A DNA stretch of 64,000 nucleotides from DATIUV01 sp049322755 (GTDB lineage Bacteria; Pseudomonadota; Gammaproteobacteria; Burkholderiales; UBA6910): the NCBI GenBank assembly GCA_049322755.1, contig JBMOQX010000007.1:62001-126000 (forward strand), in the 5' to 3' direction. The notes under the pieces are model-generated. The model saw only the letters and a program-made list of their open reading frames with translations. It made no database searches and had not been told where the DNA came from. The position numbers and the translations under genes are program-made. Below, piece after piece: positions 1-7,576 of this stretch. Every line of letters begins with the position of its first letter. Position 1 is the stretch's first letter.

Positions 1-2519
1 CTCTCGACCCAGATCCAGTCGCCGTCGCCGATCCCCTGGGCGCGGGCGGTCTTCGGATTGACGTGCAGGTAATTGTGGGTATGGATCTGGCGCAGCCAGG
101 CGTTCTGCGAATCCCAGGAGTGGTACATCGCCATCGGCCGCTGGGTCACCGCGTTGAGCGGGTACTTCTGGGTGTCGGTCAGCTGCGTCTCCAGCGGCTC
201 GTAATAAAACGGCAGCGGATCGAAATAGGTGCGGATGCGCTCGCGCAGATGGGCCGGCGGCTGTCGTCCAGGCCACTTCCCCTCAGCCGCCAGGCGGAAC
301 TTCTGCAGCACCTCCGAGTAGACGTGCAGAATCACGGGATCGGAGTAACGGATGATGCGCGCGCGCTGAGCCCACTCCAGGTAGCCCTTGTTCCAGTTGC
401 GCATGTACTGGTAGGACGGCGCCAGCTCGTAGTGGAATATGCAGTTGTTCTTGGCGTACATCTCCCACTGGCGCGGATTCGGCTCGCCGCGCATGAAGCG
501 CTCGCCGCCCTTGCCGCGCCAGCCGGCGAGAAATCCGATGCCGGAGCCCGGTTCGGTCTCGTAGTTGACGATGAAGTCCGGATAGTCGCGGTACTTGCGC
601 GAGCCGTCGGGGTTGCTGAATGCCGGCAGCTTCAGGCGCGAGCCCAGCTCGATCAGCACCTCCTGGAACGGCTTGCACTGGCCCTTGGGGGGCACCACAG
701 GGATGCGCACGGCGTCCACCGGGCCGTCGAACTCTGAGATCGGCCGGTCCAGCATCGACATCACGTCATGGCGCTCGAGGTAGGTGGTGTCGGGCAGCAC
801 CAGGTCGGCGTAGGCCACCATCTCGGACTGGAACGCATCGCACACCACCAGGAACGGGATCTTGTATTCGCCGTTCTCGTCCCGGTCGTTGAGCATCTTG
901 CGGACCTCGGACGTGTTCATCGTCGAGTTCCACGCCATGTTGGCCATGAAGATGAGCAGCGTGTCGATACGGTACGGGTCGCCGCGCCAGGCGTTGGTGA
1001 TGACGTTGTGCATCAGCCCGTGCACCGAGAGCGGATACTCCCAGGAAAAACCCTTGTCGATGCGCACCGGCGAACCGTCCGGGTTCACGAACAGGTCGTC
1101 CGGGCCGGCGGGCCAGCCCAAAGCCATGCCGTCCAGCGGCTTGCCGGCCTGCACCGCCTCGGGACCCCTGGGCGTCTTGGCGCACGGCGGAATCGGGCGC
1201 GGAAACGGCGCCTTGTGGCGGAAGCCGCCGGGCCGGTCGATAGTGCCCAGCACGGTCATGAGGATGCCCAGCGCACGGATGGTCTGGAATCCGTTGGAAT
1301 GGGCCGCCAGGCCGCGCATGGCGTGAAACGCGACCGGATTGCCGGTCAACGACTCGTGCTCGACACCCCAGCTGTCGGTCCAGGGAATGGGCAGCTCGAT
1401 CTTCTCGTCGCGCGCGGTGATGCCCATTTCGTGGGCGAGGCGCCGGATGCGCTCGGCGGGAATCCCGGTGATGCCCTCCGCCCACTCCGGCGTGTACGGG
1501 CGCAGCTGCTCTTCCAGCAGCTGGAACGATGGTTTGACCGGTGTGCCGTCGTCCAGCGTGAAACTGCCCAGCAGGTAAGGATCGGCTCCCTCGCTGTGGG
1601 TGAGCACCGGCTTGCCGGTGAAACGGTCCCACCACAGCTTGTTCTGCGGGTCGATGCAGGCCTTGTGGTCCGCGTCGTCCTCGTCCACGCGCACGAACAG
1701 TCCGTGCTTGTCGCTGCCGGGATCGACGTTCACCAGCTGGGCGGCGTTGGTGTAGCGCGTCAGGAAATCGCGGTCGAAGAGACCCTTGGCCAGAATCTCG
1801 TGCACGATCGCCAGCAGCAGCGCGCCGTCGGTGCCCGGGCGGATCGGCACCCACTCGTCGGCGATCGCCGAATAGCCGGTGCGCACCGGGTTGACGGAGA
1901 TGAAGCGCCCGCCCGCGCGCTTGAACTTCGAGATCGCGATCTTGAGCGGATTCGAGTGGTGATCCTCGGCGGTGCCGATCATCACGAACAGCCGCGCGCG
2001 ATCGAGGTCCGGGCCGCCGAACTCCCAGAACGACCCGCCGATGGTGTAGATCAGGCCGGCGGCCATGTTGACCGAGCAGAAGCCGCCATGGGCCGCGTAG
2101 TTGGGCGTTCCAAACTGCTTCGCGAACAGGCCGGTCAGCGCCTGCATCTGGTCGCGGCCGGTGAACAGCGCAAAGCGCTTGGGATCCGTTGCCCGGATCT
2201 TGTGCAGGCGCTCCTCGATCAGCGCGAACGCTTCGTCCCAGCTCACCGGCACGAACTCGCCCTTGCCGCGCTCGGATCCGGGCTTGCGCATCAGCGGCTG
2301 GGTGAGGCGCGCCGGCGAGTACTGTTTCATGATGCCGGAGGAGCCCTTGGCGCAGATCACCCCCTTGTTCAGCGGGTGCTCCGGATTGCCCTCGATGTAG
2401 CGCACCTCGCCGTTCTTCAGGTGCACCCGGATGCCGCAGCGGCAGGCGCACATGTAGCACGTCGAGGTCTTGACCTCGTGGACCGCGTCGGGTCGGTCCG
2501 CCTTCGGCACAGCGCTCAT
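1..2519 (-). CDS. soeA: Sulfite dehydrogenase (quinone) molybdopterin subunit SoeA, partial
   Basis: This is the catalytic subunit of the cytoplasmic, membrane-attached sulfite:quinone oxidoreductase SoeABC, which oxidises sulfite to sulfate. The ATG is at 2519-2517. About 839 codons are visible and the C-terminus lies beyond position 1. No Tat or Sec signal precedes the first Cys motif, which fits the cytoplasmic Soe type rather than periplasmic PhsA/PsrA enzymes. The N-terminus has the [4Fe-4S] motif CYMCACRCGIRV, followed by a typical bis-MGD oxidoreductase fold (GTAEDHHSNPLK, VNPVRTGYSAIADEW, WGVEHESLTGNP). SoeA is known from families of about 950-970 residues. The sox genes nearby support a role in sulfur oxidation. 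soeB and soeC would be expected just outside the window. Related polysulfide/thiosulfate reductases are the alternative. Confidence 0.85.
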   Translation of the reverse strand, partial: MSAVPKADRPDAVHEVKTSTCYMCACRCGIRVHLKNGEVRYIEGNPEHPLNKGVICAKGSSGIMKQYSPARLTQPLMRKPGSERGKGEFVPVSWDEAFALIEERLHKIRATDPKRFALFTGRDQMQALTGLFAKQFGTPNYAAHGGFCSVNMAAGLIYTIGGSFWEFGGPDLDRARLFVMIGTAEDHHSNPLKIAISKFKRAGGRFISVNPVRTGYSAIADEWVPIRPGTDGALLLAIVHEILAKGLFDRDFLTRYTNAAQLVNVDPGSDKHGLFVRVDEDDADHKACIDPQNKLWWDRFTGKPVLTHSEGADPYLLGSFTLDDGTPVKPSFQLLEEQLRPYTPEWAEGITGIPAERIRRLAHEMGITARDEKIELPIPWTDSWGVEHESLTGNPVAFHAMRGLAAHSNGFQTIRALGILMTVLGTIDRPGGFRHKAPFPRPIPPCAKTPRGPEAVQAGKPLDGMALGWPAGPDDLFVNPDGSPVRIDKGFSWEYPLSVHGLMHNVITNAWRGDPYRIDTLLIFMANMAWNSTMNTSEVRKMLNDRDENGEYKIPFLVVCDAFQSEMVAYADLVLPDTTYLERHDVMSMLDRPISEFDGPVDAVRIPVVPPKGQCKPFQEVLIELGSRLKLPAFSNPDGSRKYRDYPDFIVNYETEPGSGIGFLAGWRGKGGERFMRGEPNPRQWEMYAKNNCIFHYELAPSYQYMRNWNKGYLEWAQRARIIRYSDPVILHVYSEVLQKFRLAAEGKWPGRQPPAHLRERIRTYFDPLPFYYEPLETQLTDTQKYPLNAVTQRPMAMYHSWDSQNAWLRQIHTHNYLHVNPKTARAQGIGDGDWIWVE

Positions 2520-2642
2520 GGGATCTCGTTCAGGCAGGAAAAGCGGGGTCCATTGTGCAAAAGAAAACCGTTCTCATCAAAGCGTTTGTTTTTATCAATC
2601 AATAAGGACCCCTAATTGTTTTGGGTCACGAATGGATGTTAC

Positions 2643-2658
2643 ATTAGCTCAAGCTAAT
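2643..2658. promoter_or_regulatory. Palindrome ATTAGCT-CA-AGCTAAT upstream of the 2673 gene
   Basis: Two perfect 7-bp arms are separated by 2 bp. The palindrome lies in the 153-bp divergent region between soeA and the 2673 gene and ends 4 bp before the GGAGG ribosome binding site (2663-2667). It could be an operator or an mRNA hairpin that masks the ribosome binding site. No regulator is recognised for it. Confidence 0.4.
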
Positions 2659-2672
2659 AAACGGAGGCGCCA

Positions 2673-2978
2673 ATGGACAAGGCGGATTTCAAGGAAGATA
2701 CGCGCTACACGGTCACCTGGCGCGACGAAAACGGCAAGGCGCGGCCGGGCAACATTTATGTGTTCAGGACCTACGCCGATTTCATGATCGTGCGCGAAAC
2801 CTCCGGCGGGGGCCTGCTGAGAAAGATCCCCTACGGGGACATCCTGAAAATCGTCCAGGAGAAGGCCGTCGACAAGCACGACCGCTACGTCATCCCCGCG
2901 GCGGTGCTGGAGGAAAAGGCCTGGCGCGACCGCAGCGTGATGGAGCGCTATTCGACGGCGCCGCAGTTCGGGAAATAA
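2673..2978 (+). CDS. Conserved-looking small protein of unknown function (101 aa)
   Basis: I do not recognise the family. The protein is small, soluble and charged, rich in Lys, Asp and Arg, with no signal peptide, membrane segment or Cys. A GGAGG at 2663-2667 lies 5 bp before the ATG, a strong ribosome binding site. The gene is divergent from soeA across a shared 153-bp region and convergent with the kinase gene at 3016, from which a terminator hairpin separates it. Its position suggests, but does not show, co-regulation with sulfite oxidation. Confidence 0.75.
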   Translation: MDKADFKEDTRYTVTWRDENGKARPGNIYVFRTYADFMIVRETSGGGLLRKIPYGDILKIVQEKAVDKHDRYVIPAAVLEEKAWRDRSVMERYSTAPQFGK

Positions 2979-2994
2979 CGCGCCCGCTCTCGCC

Positions 2995-3015
2995 CGCCGC
3001 CGGGCCCCGGCGGCG
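2995..3015. terminator. Hairpin between convergent genes
   Basis: A 9-bp GC stem (CGCCGCCGG / CCGGCGGCG) with a 3-nt loop fills the 37-bp gap between two convergent stop codons. It probably acts as a bidirectional terminator, although no long U tract follows. Confidence 0.55.
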
Positions 3016-4329
3016 TCAGAAGATCGTCACCTTTTTTTCCGCCAGCAGCGCGGACAGCCGCAGGTTCGCCATCGCCAGCCGGTCCACCAGGATGCTGAGG
3101 AACGCGCCATTGAACTTGTGACGGCAGGTTTCCGAGGCGTTCTTGACCATGTCGGCGCTGATCTCGATGACGGTGATGTCGGTGAGCGCCGTCACGCTGG
3201 CCGAGCGCGGGAACGCGCGCTTGGCGAGATACGCCATTTCGCCGAAGCACTCCCCCGCCTTGAGCGCGTTGAGCAGCTTGCCCTCGTAGGTCACACGCAC
3301 TTCGCCGCTCGTGAGGATGAAAAACGAGTTGCCGAAATCGCCCTCGCGGATCAGCACCTTGCCCTGGGGCGCGCGGTGCCAGGTGGTGATGCGCACCACC
3401 TCCCACAACTCGACGTCGGTGAACTGCCGGAAGAACTCCAGCGCGCGCAGAGTGTTGAACTTCTCGGTGTCGGAGATGACCTGCGTCGACCCCTGGACGT
3501 CCTCGTAGGCGCTCACCAGGTCACGGGCGAATTCCCCCCAGGTCTGATACCGCGCTTCCAGGTCCTTCGCCATCGCCTTCATGACGATGGCATCGATCGA
3601 GGGCGGCGTCTCCGGGCGCAGCGAGCTCGGTCTGGGCGGCTCGGTGTTGAGGATGTGGTAGATCATGCTGACGTTGGTGCTGGCCGTGTAGGGTAGTTTT
3701 CCGGTCAGCGCCTTGAACATCACCACCCCGAGCGAATAGATGTCGGTCTGATGCGTGAGCGGGTGCTCCTTGATCTGCTGCGGCGACATGTAGGCGGGCG
3801 AGCCCACCGCGCTGATCTGGGTGGTGTGCTGCGTCTCCGCCGTGATGGCCGCGCCGAAATCCGAGATCTTGATGCCGGTGCCGCCCGACAGCAGAATGTT
3901 GGCGGGTTTGATGTCCCGGTGGATCACCGCATGGCGCTGCGCGTACTCCAGCGCCATGCAGCACTTGAAGACGATCTCGACGATGTTCGGCAGCGGCAGG
4001 AGATTGTCGATCTCGCAGAACTTCTCCAGCGTCGACCCGGGCACGTACTCCATGACCAGGTAGCTCTGGTCATCTTCCACCACCGCGTCCAGGATCTCGA
4101 CGATGTGCGGATGCTTAAGCTTTCCCGCCAGCGACGCCTCGGTGAGGAACAGCTTCTTGTACAACCGCCCGCGGGCCTTGTCCTTGAGAGCCTCGGGATA
4201 GATGAGCTTGATCGCCACCTCCCGCTTGGTGAACGGGTCGACCGCCAGGAACACCGCGCTGGTGGCGCCGGTGCCGATCTTCCTCACCACGTGGTACTTG
4301 CCGATCTTCTCGGTCTGCGTCGCGCTCAA
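3016..4329 (-). CDS. Ser/Thr protein kinase with C-terminal cyclic-nucleotide-binding domain
   Basis: This is a soluble two-domain signalling protein of 437 aa. Residues about 10-275 form a Hanks-type kinase: Gly loop GTGATSAV, Lys41 in VAIKL, catalytic HRD 137-139 with HRDIKPANILL, DFG 157-159 and SPAYMSPQQ in the activation segment. Residues about 295-420 form a cNMP-binding domain. Its phosphate-binding cassette keeps the key Glu (CFGEMAYL) and Arg (PRSASV), so it should bind cAMP or cGMP. The likely start is TTG (4329-4327) behind a GGGGAGAGG ribosome binding site; no ATG is nearby. The gene follows moaC by 51 bp. Direct cNMP control of the kinase is an inference from the fusion. Confidence 0.9.
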   Translation of the reverse strand: MSATQTEKIGKYHVVRKIGTGATSAVFLAVDPFTKREVAIKLIYPEALKDKARGRLYKKLFLTEASLAGKLKHPHIVEILDAVVEDDQSYLVMEYVPGSTLEKFCEIDNLLPLPNIVEIVFKCCMALEYAQRHAVIHRDIKPANILLSGGTGIKISDFGAAITAETQHTTQISAVGSPAYMSPQQIKEHPLTHQTDIYSLGVVMFKALTGKLPYTASTNVSMIYHILNTEPPRPSSLRPETPPSIDAIVMKAMAKDLEARYQTWGEFARDLVSAYEDVQGSTQVISDTEKFNTLRALEFFRQFTDVELWEVVRITTWHRAPQGKVLIREGDFGNSFFILTSGEVRVTYEGKLLNALKAGECFGEMAYLAKRAFPRSASVTALTDITVIEISADMVKNASETCRHKFNGAFLSILVDRLAMANLRLSALLAEKKVTIF

Positions 4330-4380
4330 GCCCTCTCCCCTTTTTCCCTGATGGGCGCCGCTGCCGGCGCCCGGCGCCGG

Positions 4381-4860
4381 CTAGCGCCGAACCCAGTGGC
4401 CGGACTTGCCGCCCTGCTTTTCCAGCAGCCGGATGCCCTCGATGCGCATGCCGCGGTCCACCGCCTTGCACATGTCGTACACCGTGAGCAGCGCCACGCT
4501 CACCGCCGTCAGCGCTTCCATCTCGACGCCGGTGCGTCCCACCGTCTCCGCCGTCACCTCGCAGTCCACGGCGCTGCGGGACTCGTCCGGGCTGAGCTCG
4601 ACGCTCACCCGGGTGAGCCCGATGGGATGGCAGAGCGGGATCAGCTCCCCGGTGCGTTTCGAAGCCTGGATGCCGGCGATGCGCGCGACGCCCAGCACGT
4701 CGCCCTTCTTGCTCGTTCCCTCGAGCACCCGCCGCAGTGTCGTCGGCTCCATGAAGATGCTTCCGGCCGCGCGCGCGACCCGGTGGGTTTCCGACTTCCC
4801 GGAGACATCCACCATGTGGGCCTGCCCCTGGCCGTCGAAATGCGTGAGTCCCTGTGTCAT
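4381..4860 (-). CDS. moaC: Cyclic pyranopterin monophosphate synthase MoaC
   Basis: With MoaA, this enzyme makes cyclic pyranopterin monophosphate, the first intermediate of molybdenum cofactor synthesis. The 159-aa protein has the usual MoaC length and the signatures HMVDVSGKSET, LIPLCHPIGLT and GVEMEALTAVSVALLTVYDMCKA. An upstream in-frame extension is possible, but MTQGLTHFDGQG is a normal MoaC start and leaves a 52-bp divergent gap to the M48 protease gene. The product is needed by the molybdenum enzymes SoeA and FdhA encoded in this same window. Confidence 0.97.
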   Translation of the reverse strand: MTQGLTHFDGQGQAHMVDVSGKSETHRVARAAGSIFMEPTTLRRVLEGTSKKGDVLGVARIAGIQASKRTGELIPLCHPIGLTRVSVELSPDESRSAVDCEVTAETVGRTGVEMEALTAVSVALLTVYDMCKAVDRGMRIEGIRLLEKQGGKSGHWVRR

Positions 4861-4912
4861 ACTGGCTCCGCTGCTTGAACTTCGTCCTAGGTGGCCGAAT
4901 CTTACCAGTGGC

Positions 4913-6430
4913 ATGAGTCTACGCCACGCCATCACGCTTGGTTTCCTCGCCACATCGGTGGCGGCGGCACCCATGGCGCCAGCCCAGAAACCACCAGCCG
5001 ATCCGACGCCGATTTTTTCCGGGCGCGACGCCGGCACGCCGCCGCCGGCTCCCACCCCGAACCTGCCGGACCTGGGCGAAGCGGCGTCCGCCGATCTGAG
5101 TCCGGAAATGGAGGCGCGGATCGCCGACGAGATCGCCCGGCAAATCCGTCGCAGCCCCGACCTGATCGACGACGCCGAGCTCTCCGCCTATCTCAACGCT
5201 TTGGGACAGCGCCTGGCGAAGGCGGACCCGGACATCAACCAGTCGTTCCGGTTCTATCTCATCAAGGACGATTCCATCAACGCGGCGGCGTTCGTGGGCG
5301 GCATCGTGATCGTTCATACCGGCCTGCTCCTCGCCGCCCAATCGGAATCCGAGGTGGCGTCGGTGCTGGCTCACGAGATTTCCCACGTGACCCAGCGCCA
5401 CATCGCCCGCATGATTGCCAAGCAGGAGCAGGTGGGCATCCCGATGCTCGCCGCGCTCGCGGTGGCCATCCTGGCGGCGCGCTCCAGCCCGGACGCGGCC
5501 TCGGCGGCGATCGCCACGACCCAGGCAGCCGCGATCCAGTCCCAGCTCAATTTCTCGCGTGACGCCGAGCGGGAGGCCGACCGGGTCGGTCTGCAACTGC
5601 TCGACAAGGCCGGTTTCGACCCGCGCGGGATGCCCGCTTTCTTCGAACGTTTGCAGCGTTCCAGCCAGGCGTACGAGGCGGGGCCGCCGGTCTGGCTGCG
5701 CACCCACCCCCTCACCTTCGAGCGCATTGCCGACGTCGAGAACCGGGTGCACCAGATGCCCTATCGCCAGGTCCAGGACTCCGTGGATTTCCAGCTGGTG
5801 CGGGAAAAGGTACGGGTGTTGCGAGGCAATCCGCACGATCTGCTGGTGGATTTCGATCGGCGCCTGGCGGAAACGCAGGGGTCGGACGCCATGGCGATCC
5901 GCTATGGTCGGGCGTTCGCCTTTCTGCAGCGGCGGGAACTGGCTGCCGCGGAGGCCGAAATCACCCTGCTGCGGTCCAAATTTCCAGCCCACGGCATGGT
6001 GGAGACCCTGACCGGTCGCCTGTTGCTGGCCCAGGGCAGGCAGCAGGAAGCGCTCCAGCATTACCAGGCGGCCATCGCACGGTTCCCCCGGCACCGGCCT
6101 TTAGTCTACGAGTACGCGCAAGCCCTCTTCGACGCCGGCCGAGTCCAGGCCTCGCTCGACCTGGCGCTCCAGGAAAGCCGGGCTTTCCCCAAAGACTCAA
6201 GGCTTTACCGTTTGAAGGGGCAGGCCTATACGGCCCTCGGCAAACCTTTGCTGGCCCATCAGGCGCTCGGCGAGGCCAGCCTCATCGAGGGCGACCTCCG
6301 GGCAGCAATGCAGCAGCTGCTGTTGGCAAGCCAGAGCGAAGGCAGCTTCTACGAAAAGTCCATCGTGGAAGCACGGTTGCGGGAAGTGCGGCGCGAGGTA
6401 CTGGCGCTCGACGCCAACCGCCCCCGGTAG
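4913..6430 (+). CDS. M48 family metalloprotease with TPR repeats (BepA/YfgC-like)
   Basis: This is a periplasmic zinc metalloprotease of the outer-membrane quality-control type (BepA/YfgC/LoiP relatives), 505 aa. The N-terminus MSLRHAITLGFLATSVAAAPMA looks like a signal peptide. The peptidase domain spans about 60-290, with the zinc motif HEISH (154-158) and the third ligand in DAEREADRVGLQLL. TPR-like helical repeats follow from about 350 to 480. The ATG at 4913 is chosen because it puts the signal peptide first; the open frame extends upstream into antisense moaC. The gene appears monocistronic, with no neighbour on its strand until soxY. Confidence 0.9.
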   Translation: MSLRHAITLGFLATSVAAAPMAPAQKPPADPTPIFSGRDAGTPPPAPTPNLPDLGEAASADLSPEMEARIADEIARQIRRSPDLIDDAELSAYLNALGQRLAKADPDINQSFRFYLIKDDSINAAAFVGGIVIVHTGLLLAAQSESEVASVLAHEISHVTQRHIARMIAKQEQVGIPMLAALAVAILAARSSPDAASAAIATTQAAAIQSQLNFSRDAEREADRVGLQLLDKAGFDPRGMPAFFERLQRSSQAYEAGPPVWLRTHPLTFERIADVENRVHQMPYRQVQDSVDFQLVREKVRVLRGNPHDLLVDFDRRLAETQGSDAMAIRYGRAFAFLQRRELAAAEAEITLLRSKFPAHGMVETLTGRLLLAQGRQQEALQHYQAAIARFPRHRPLVYEYAQALFDAGRVQASLDLALQESRAFPKDSRLYRLKGQAYTALGKPLLAHQALGEASLIEGDLRAAMQQLLLASQSEGSFYEKSIVEARLREVRREVLALDANRPR

Positions 6431-6486
6431 GGATCGGCCATAAGCCCTCCTTATCCCTGAATCAGTTATAACTATCGGGGCTGTAA

Positions 6487-6504
6487 GCAGATTTCACGAT
6501 CTGC
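6487..6504. promoter_or_regulatory. Inverted repeat GCAGAT-N6-ATCTGC upstream of soxY
   Basis: Perfect 6-bp arms lie about 100 bp upstream of the soxY start and just before a possible -35 element. This is a candidate operator for a sox regulator. No regulator gene is seen beside it. Confidence 0.3.
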
Positions 6505-6509
6505 CACGC

Positions 6510-6539
6510 TTGGACGATCCCGGTGTCTTAGGTTATTCT
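6510..6539 (+). promoter_or_regulatory. Possible sigma-70 promoter of soxYZ
   Basis: TTGGAC at 6510-6515 is followed after 18 bp by TATTCT (6534-6539), in an AT-rich stretch about 70 bp upstream of soxY. The match is only moderate. Confidence 0.3.
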
Positions 6540-6606
6540 TATCTACTGTCCCTTCACCACCGGGATAAAGATACCTATTAGATTCGGTTTAAGGAGGATG
6601 GAAACC

Positions 6607-7077
6607 ATGAATCAGTTGCGCAGAACGATCCTGAAAGGCTCGGGAGCCGCCGGAACGCTGGCGGTGGCGGTGGCCGCGGGGCTGGTCAAGCCCAGCGCGG
6701 TGCTGGCGGCGGAGTGGAACAAGTCGGCCTTCGAGGCGAAGAGCGTCGCCGACGCCCTGAAGGGTCTCGGCGCCTCGGCCCCGACCGAAACCGCCGACAT
6801 CCTGATCAAGGCGCCGGACATCGCCGAGAACGGCGCCGTGGTGCCGATCGAAGTCACCAGCAAGATCGCCGGGACCAGCAACATCGCGGTCATGGCCGAG
6901 AAGAATCCGACTCCCCTGGCGGCCAACTTTGCGCTCGACAACGGCGCCGAAGGCTACGTCAGCTTCCGCATCAAGATGGGCCAGACCTCCAACGTCAAGG
7001 TGCTGGTGGCAGCCAACGGCAAGTTCTACACGGCGCAAAAAGAGGTGAAGGTCACCATCGGCGGCTGCGGCGGCTGA
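6607..7077 (+). CDS. soxY: Thiosulfate oxidation carrier protein SoxY
   Basis: SoxY carries sulfur intermediates covalently on its C-terminal Cys during periplasmic thiosulfate oxidation, as a SoxYZ heterodimer. The protein (156 aa) ends in the diagnostic swinging-arm motif GGCGG, and its N-terminus has a Tat-type signal (NQLRRTILKGSGAAG). The AAGGAGG ribosome binding site at 6591-6597 directly abuts an ATG at 6598, so the second ATG at 6607, 9 bp away, is the better start. It is the first gene of soxYZB. soxXA and soxCD are not in the window. Confidence 0.97.
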   Translation: MNQLRRTILKGSGAAGTLAVAVAAGLVKPSAVLAAEWNKSAFEAKSVADALKGLGASAPTETADILIKAPDIAENGAVVPIEVTSKIAGTSNIAVMAEKNPTPLAANFALDNGAEGYVSFRIKMGQTSNVKVLVAANGKFYTAQKEVKVTIGGCGG

Positions 7078-7134
7078 TCGCGCGCACGCCCCGGCGGACC
7101 ATCCACCCAATCACGAGCAAGCGAGGAGCACACC

Positions 7135-7449
7135 ATGGCAGAACCGATGAAAATCCGCGCCCAGATGCAAGGCGATGTGGCCGACGTCAAAGTACTGATG
7201 AACCACCCGATGGAGACCGGGCAGCGCAAGGACTCCAAGACCGGCCAGCTGATCCCGGCCCACTTCATCCAGAACGTCGCCGCCAAGCTGAACGGCAAGC
7301 CGGTGCTGGACGCCCAGTGGAGCCAGGCCGTGTCCAAGAACCCGTTCCTGGGCTTCAAGATCAAGGGCGCCAAGACCGGCGACAAGGTCGAAGTCAGCTG
7401 GGTCGACAACAAGGGCGACACCAACAAGATCGAGACCAGCATCAGCTGA
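7135..7449 (+). CDS. soxZ: Thiosulfate oxidation carrier complex protein SoxZ
   Basis: SoxZ is the partner of SoxY. It has no sulfur-binding Cys and no signal peptide of its own, and is exported with SoxY through the Tat signal. The 104-aa length is typical. Characteristic segments include MKIRAQMQGDVADVKVLMNHPMETG and HFIQNV. The ribosome binding site GCGAGGAG lies just upstream of the ATG, 57 bp after soxY. A terminator follows the gene. Confidence 0.97.
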   Translation: MAEPMKIRAQMQGDVADVKVLMNHPMETGQRKDSKTGQLIPAHFIQNVAAKLNGKPVLDAQWSQAVSKNPFLGFKIKGAKTGDKVEVSWVDNKGDTNKIETSIS

Positions 7450-7509
7450 TGCGGGCAGGGCGCCCACCGCCCTGCTTCGGCGCCGCGGCGATACCGGCGC
7501 CGCAACCAA

Positions 7510-7538
7510 GCCTGGGGTCCACCGCCCCGGGCTTTTTC
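7510..7538 (+). terminator. Rho-independent terminator after soxZ
   Basis: Stem GCCTGGGG (7510-7517) pairs with CCCCGGGC (7525-7532) across a 7-nt loop and is followed by TTTTTC. It lies between soxZ and soxB, so soxB may be expressed at a lower level than soxYZ. Confidence 0.75.
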
Positions 7539-7576
7539 ACGTCCGAGGCCCCCGGGCAATCAGAGGAGGAAGCACC

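Noticed and set aside
768..2615. A 615-codon plus-strand frame opposite soeA, and a 564-codon minus-strand frame overlapping it
   Set aside because: The frame starting at 2519 on the minus strand encodes a clear molybdopterin oxidoreductase; the others are out-of-frame by-products.
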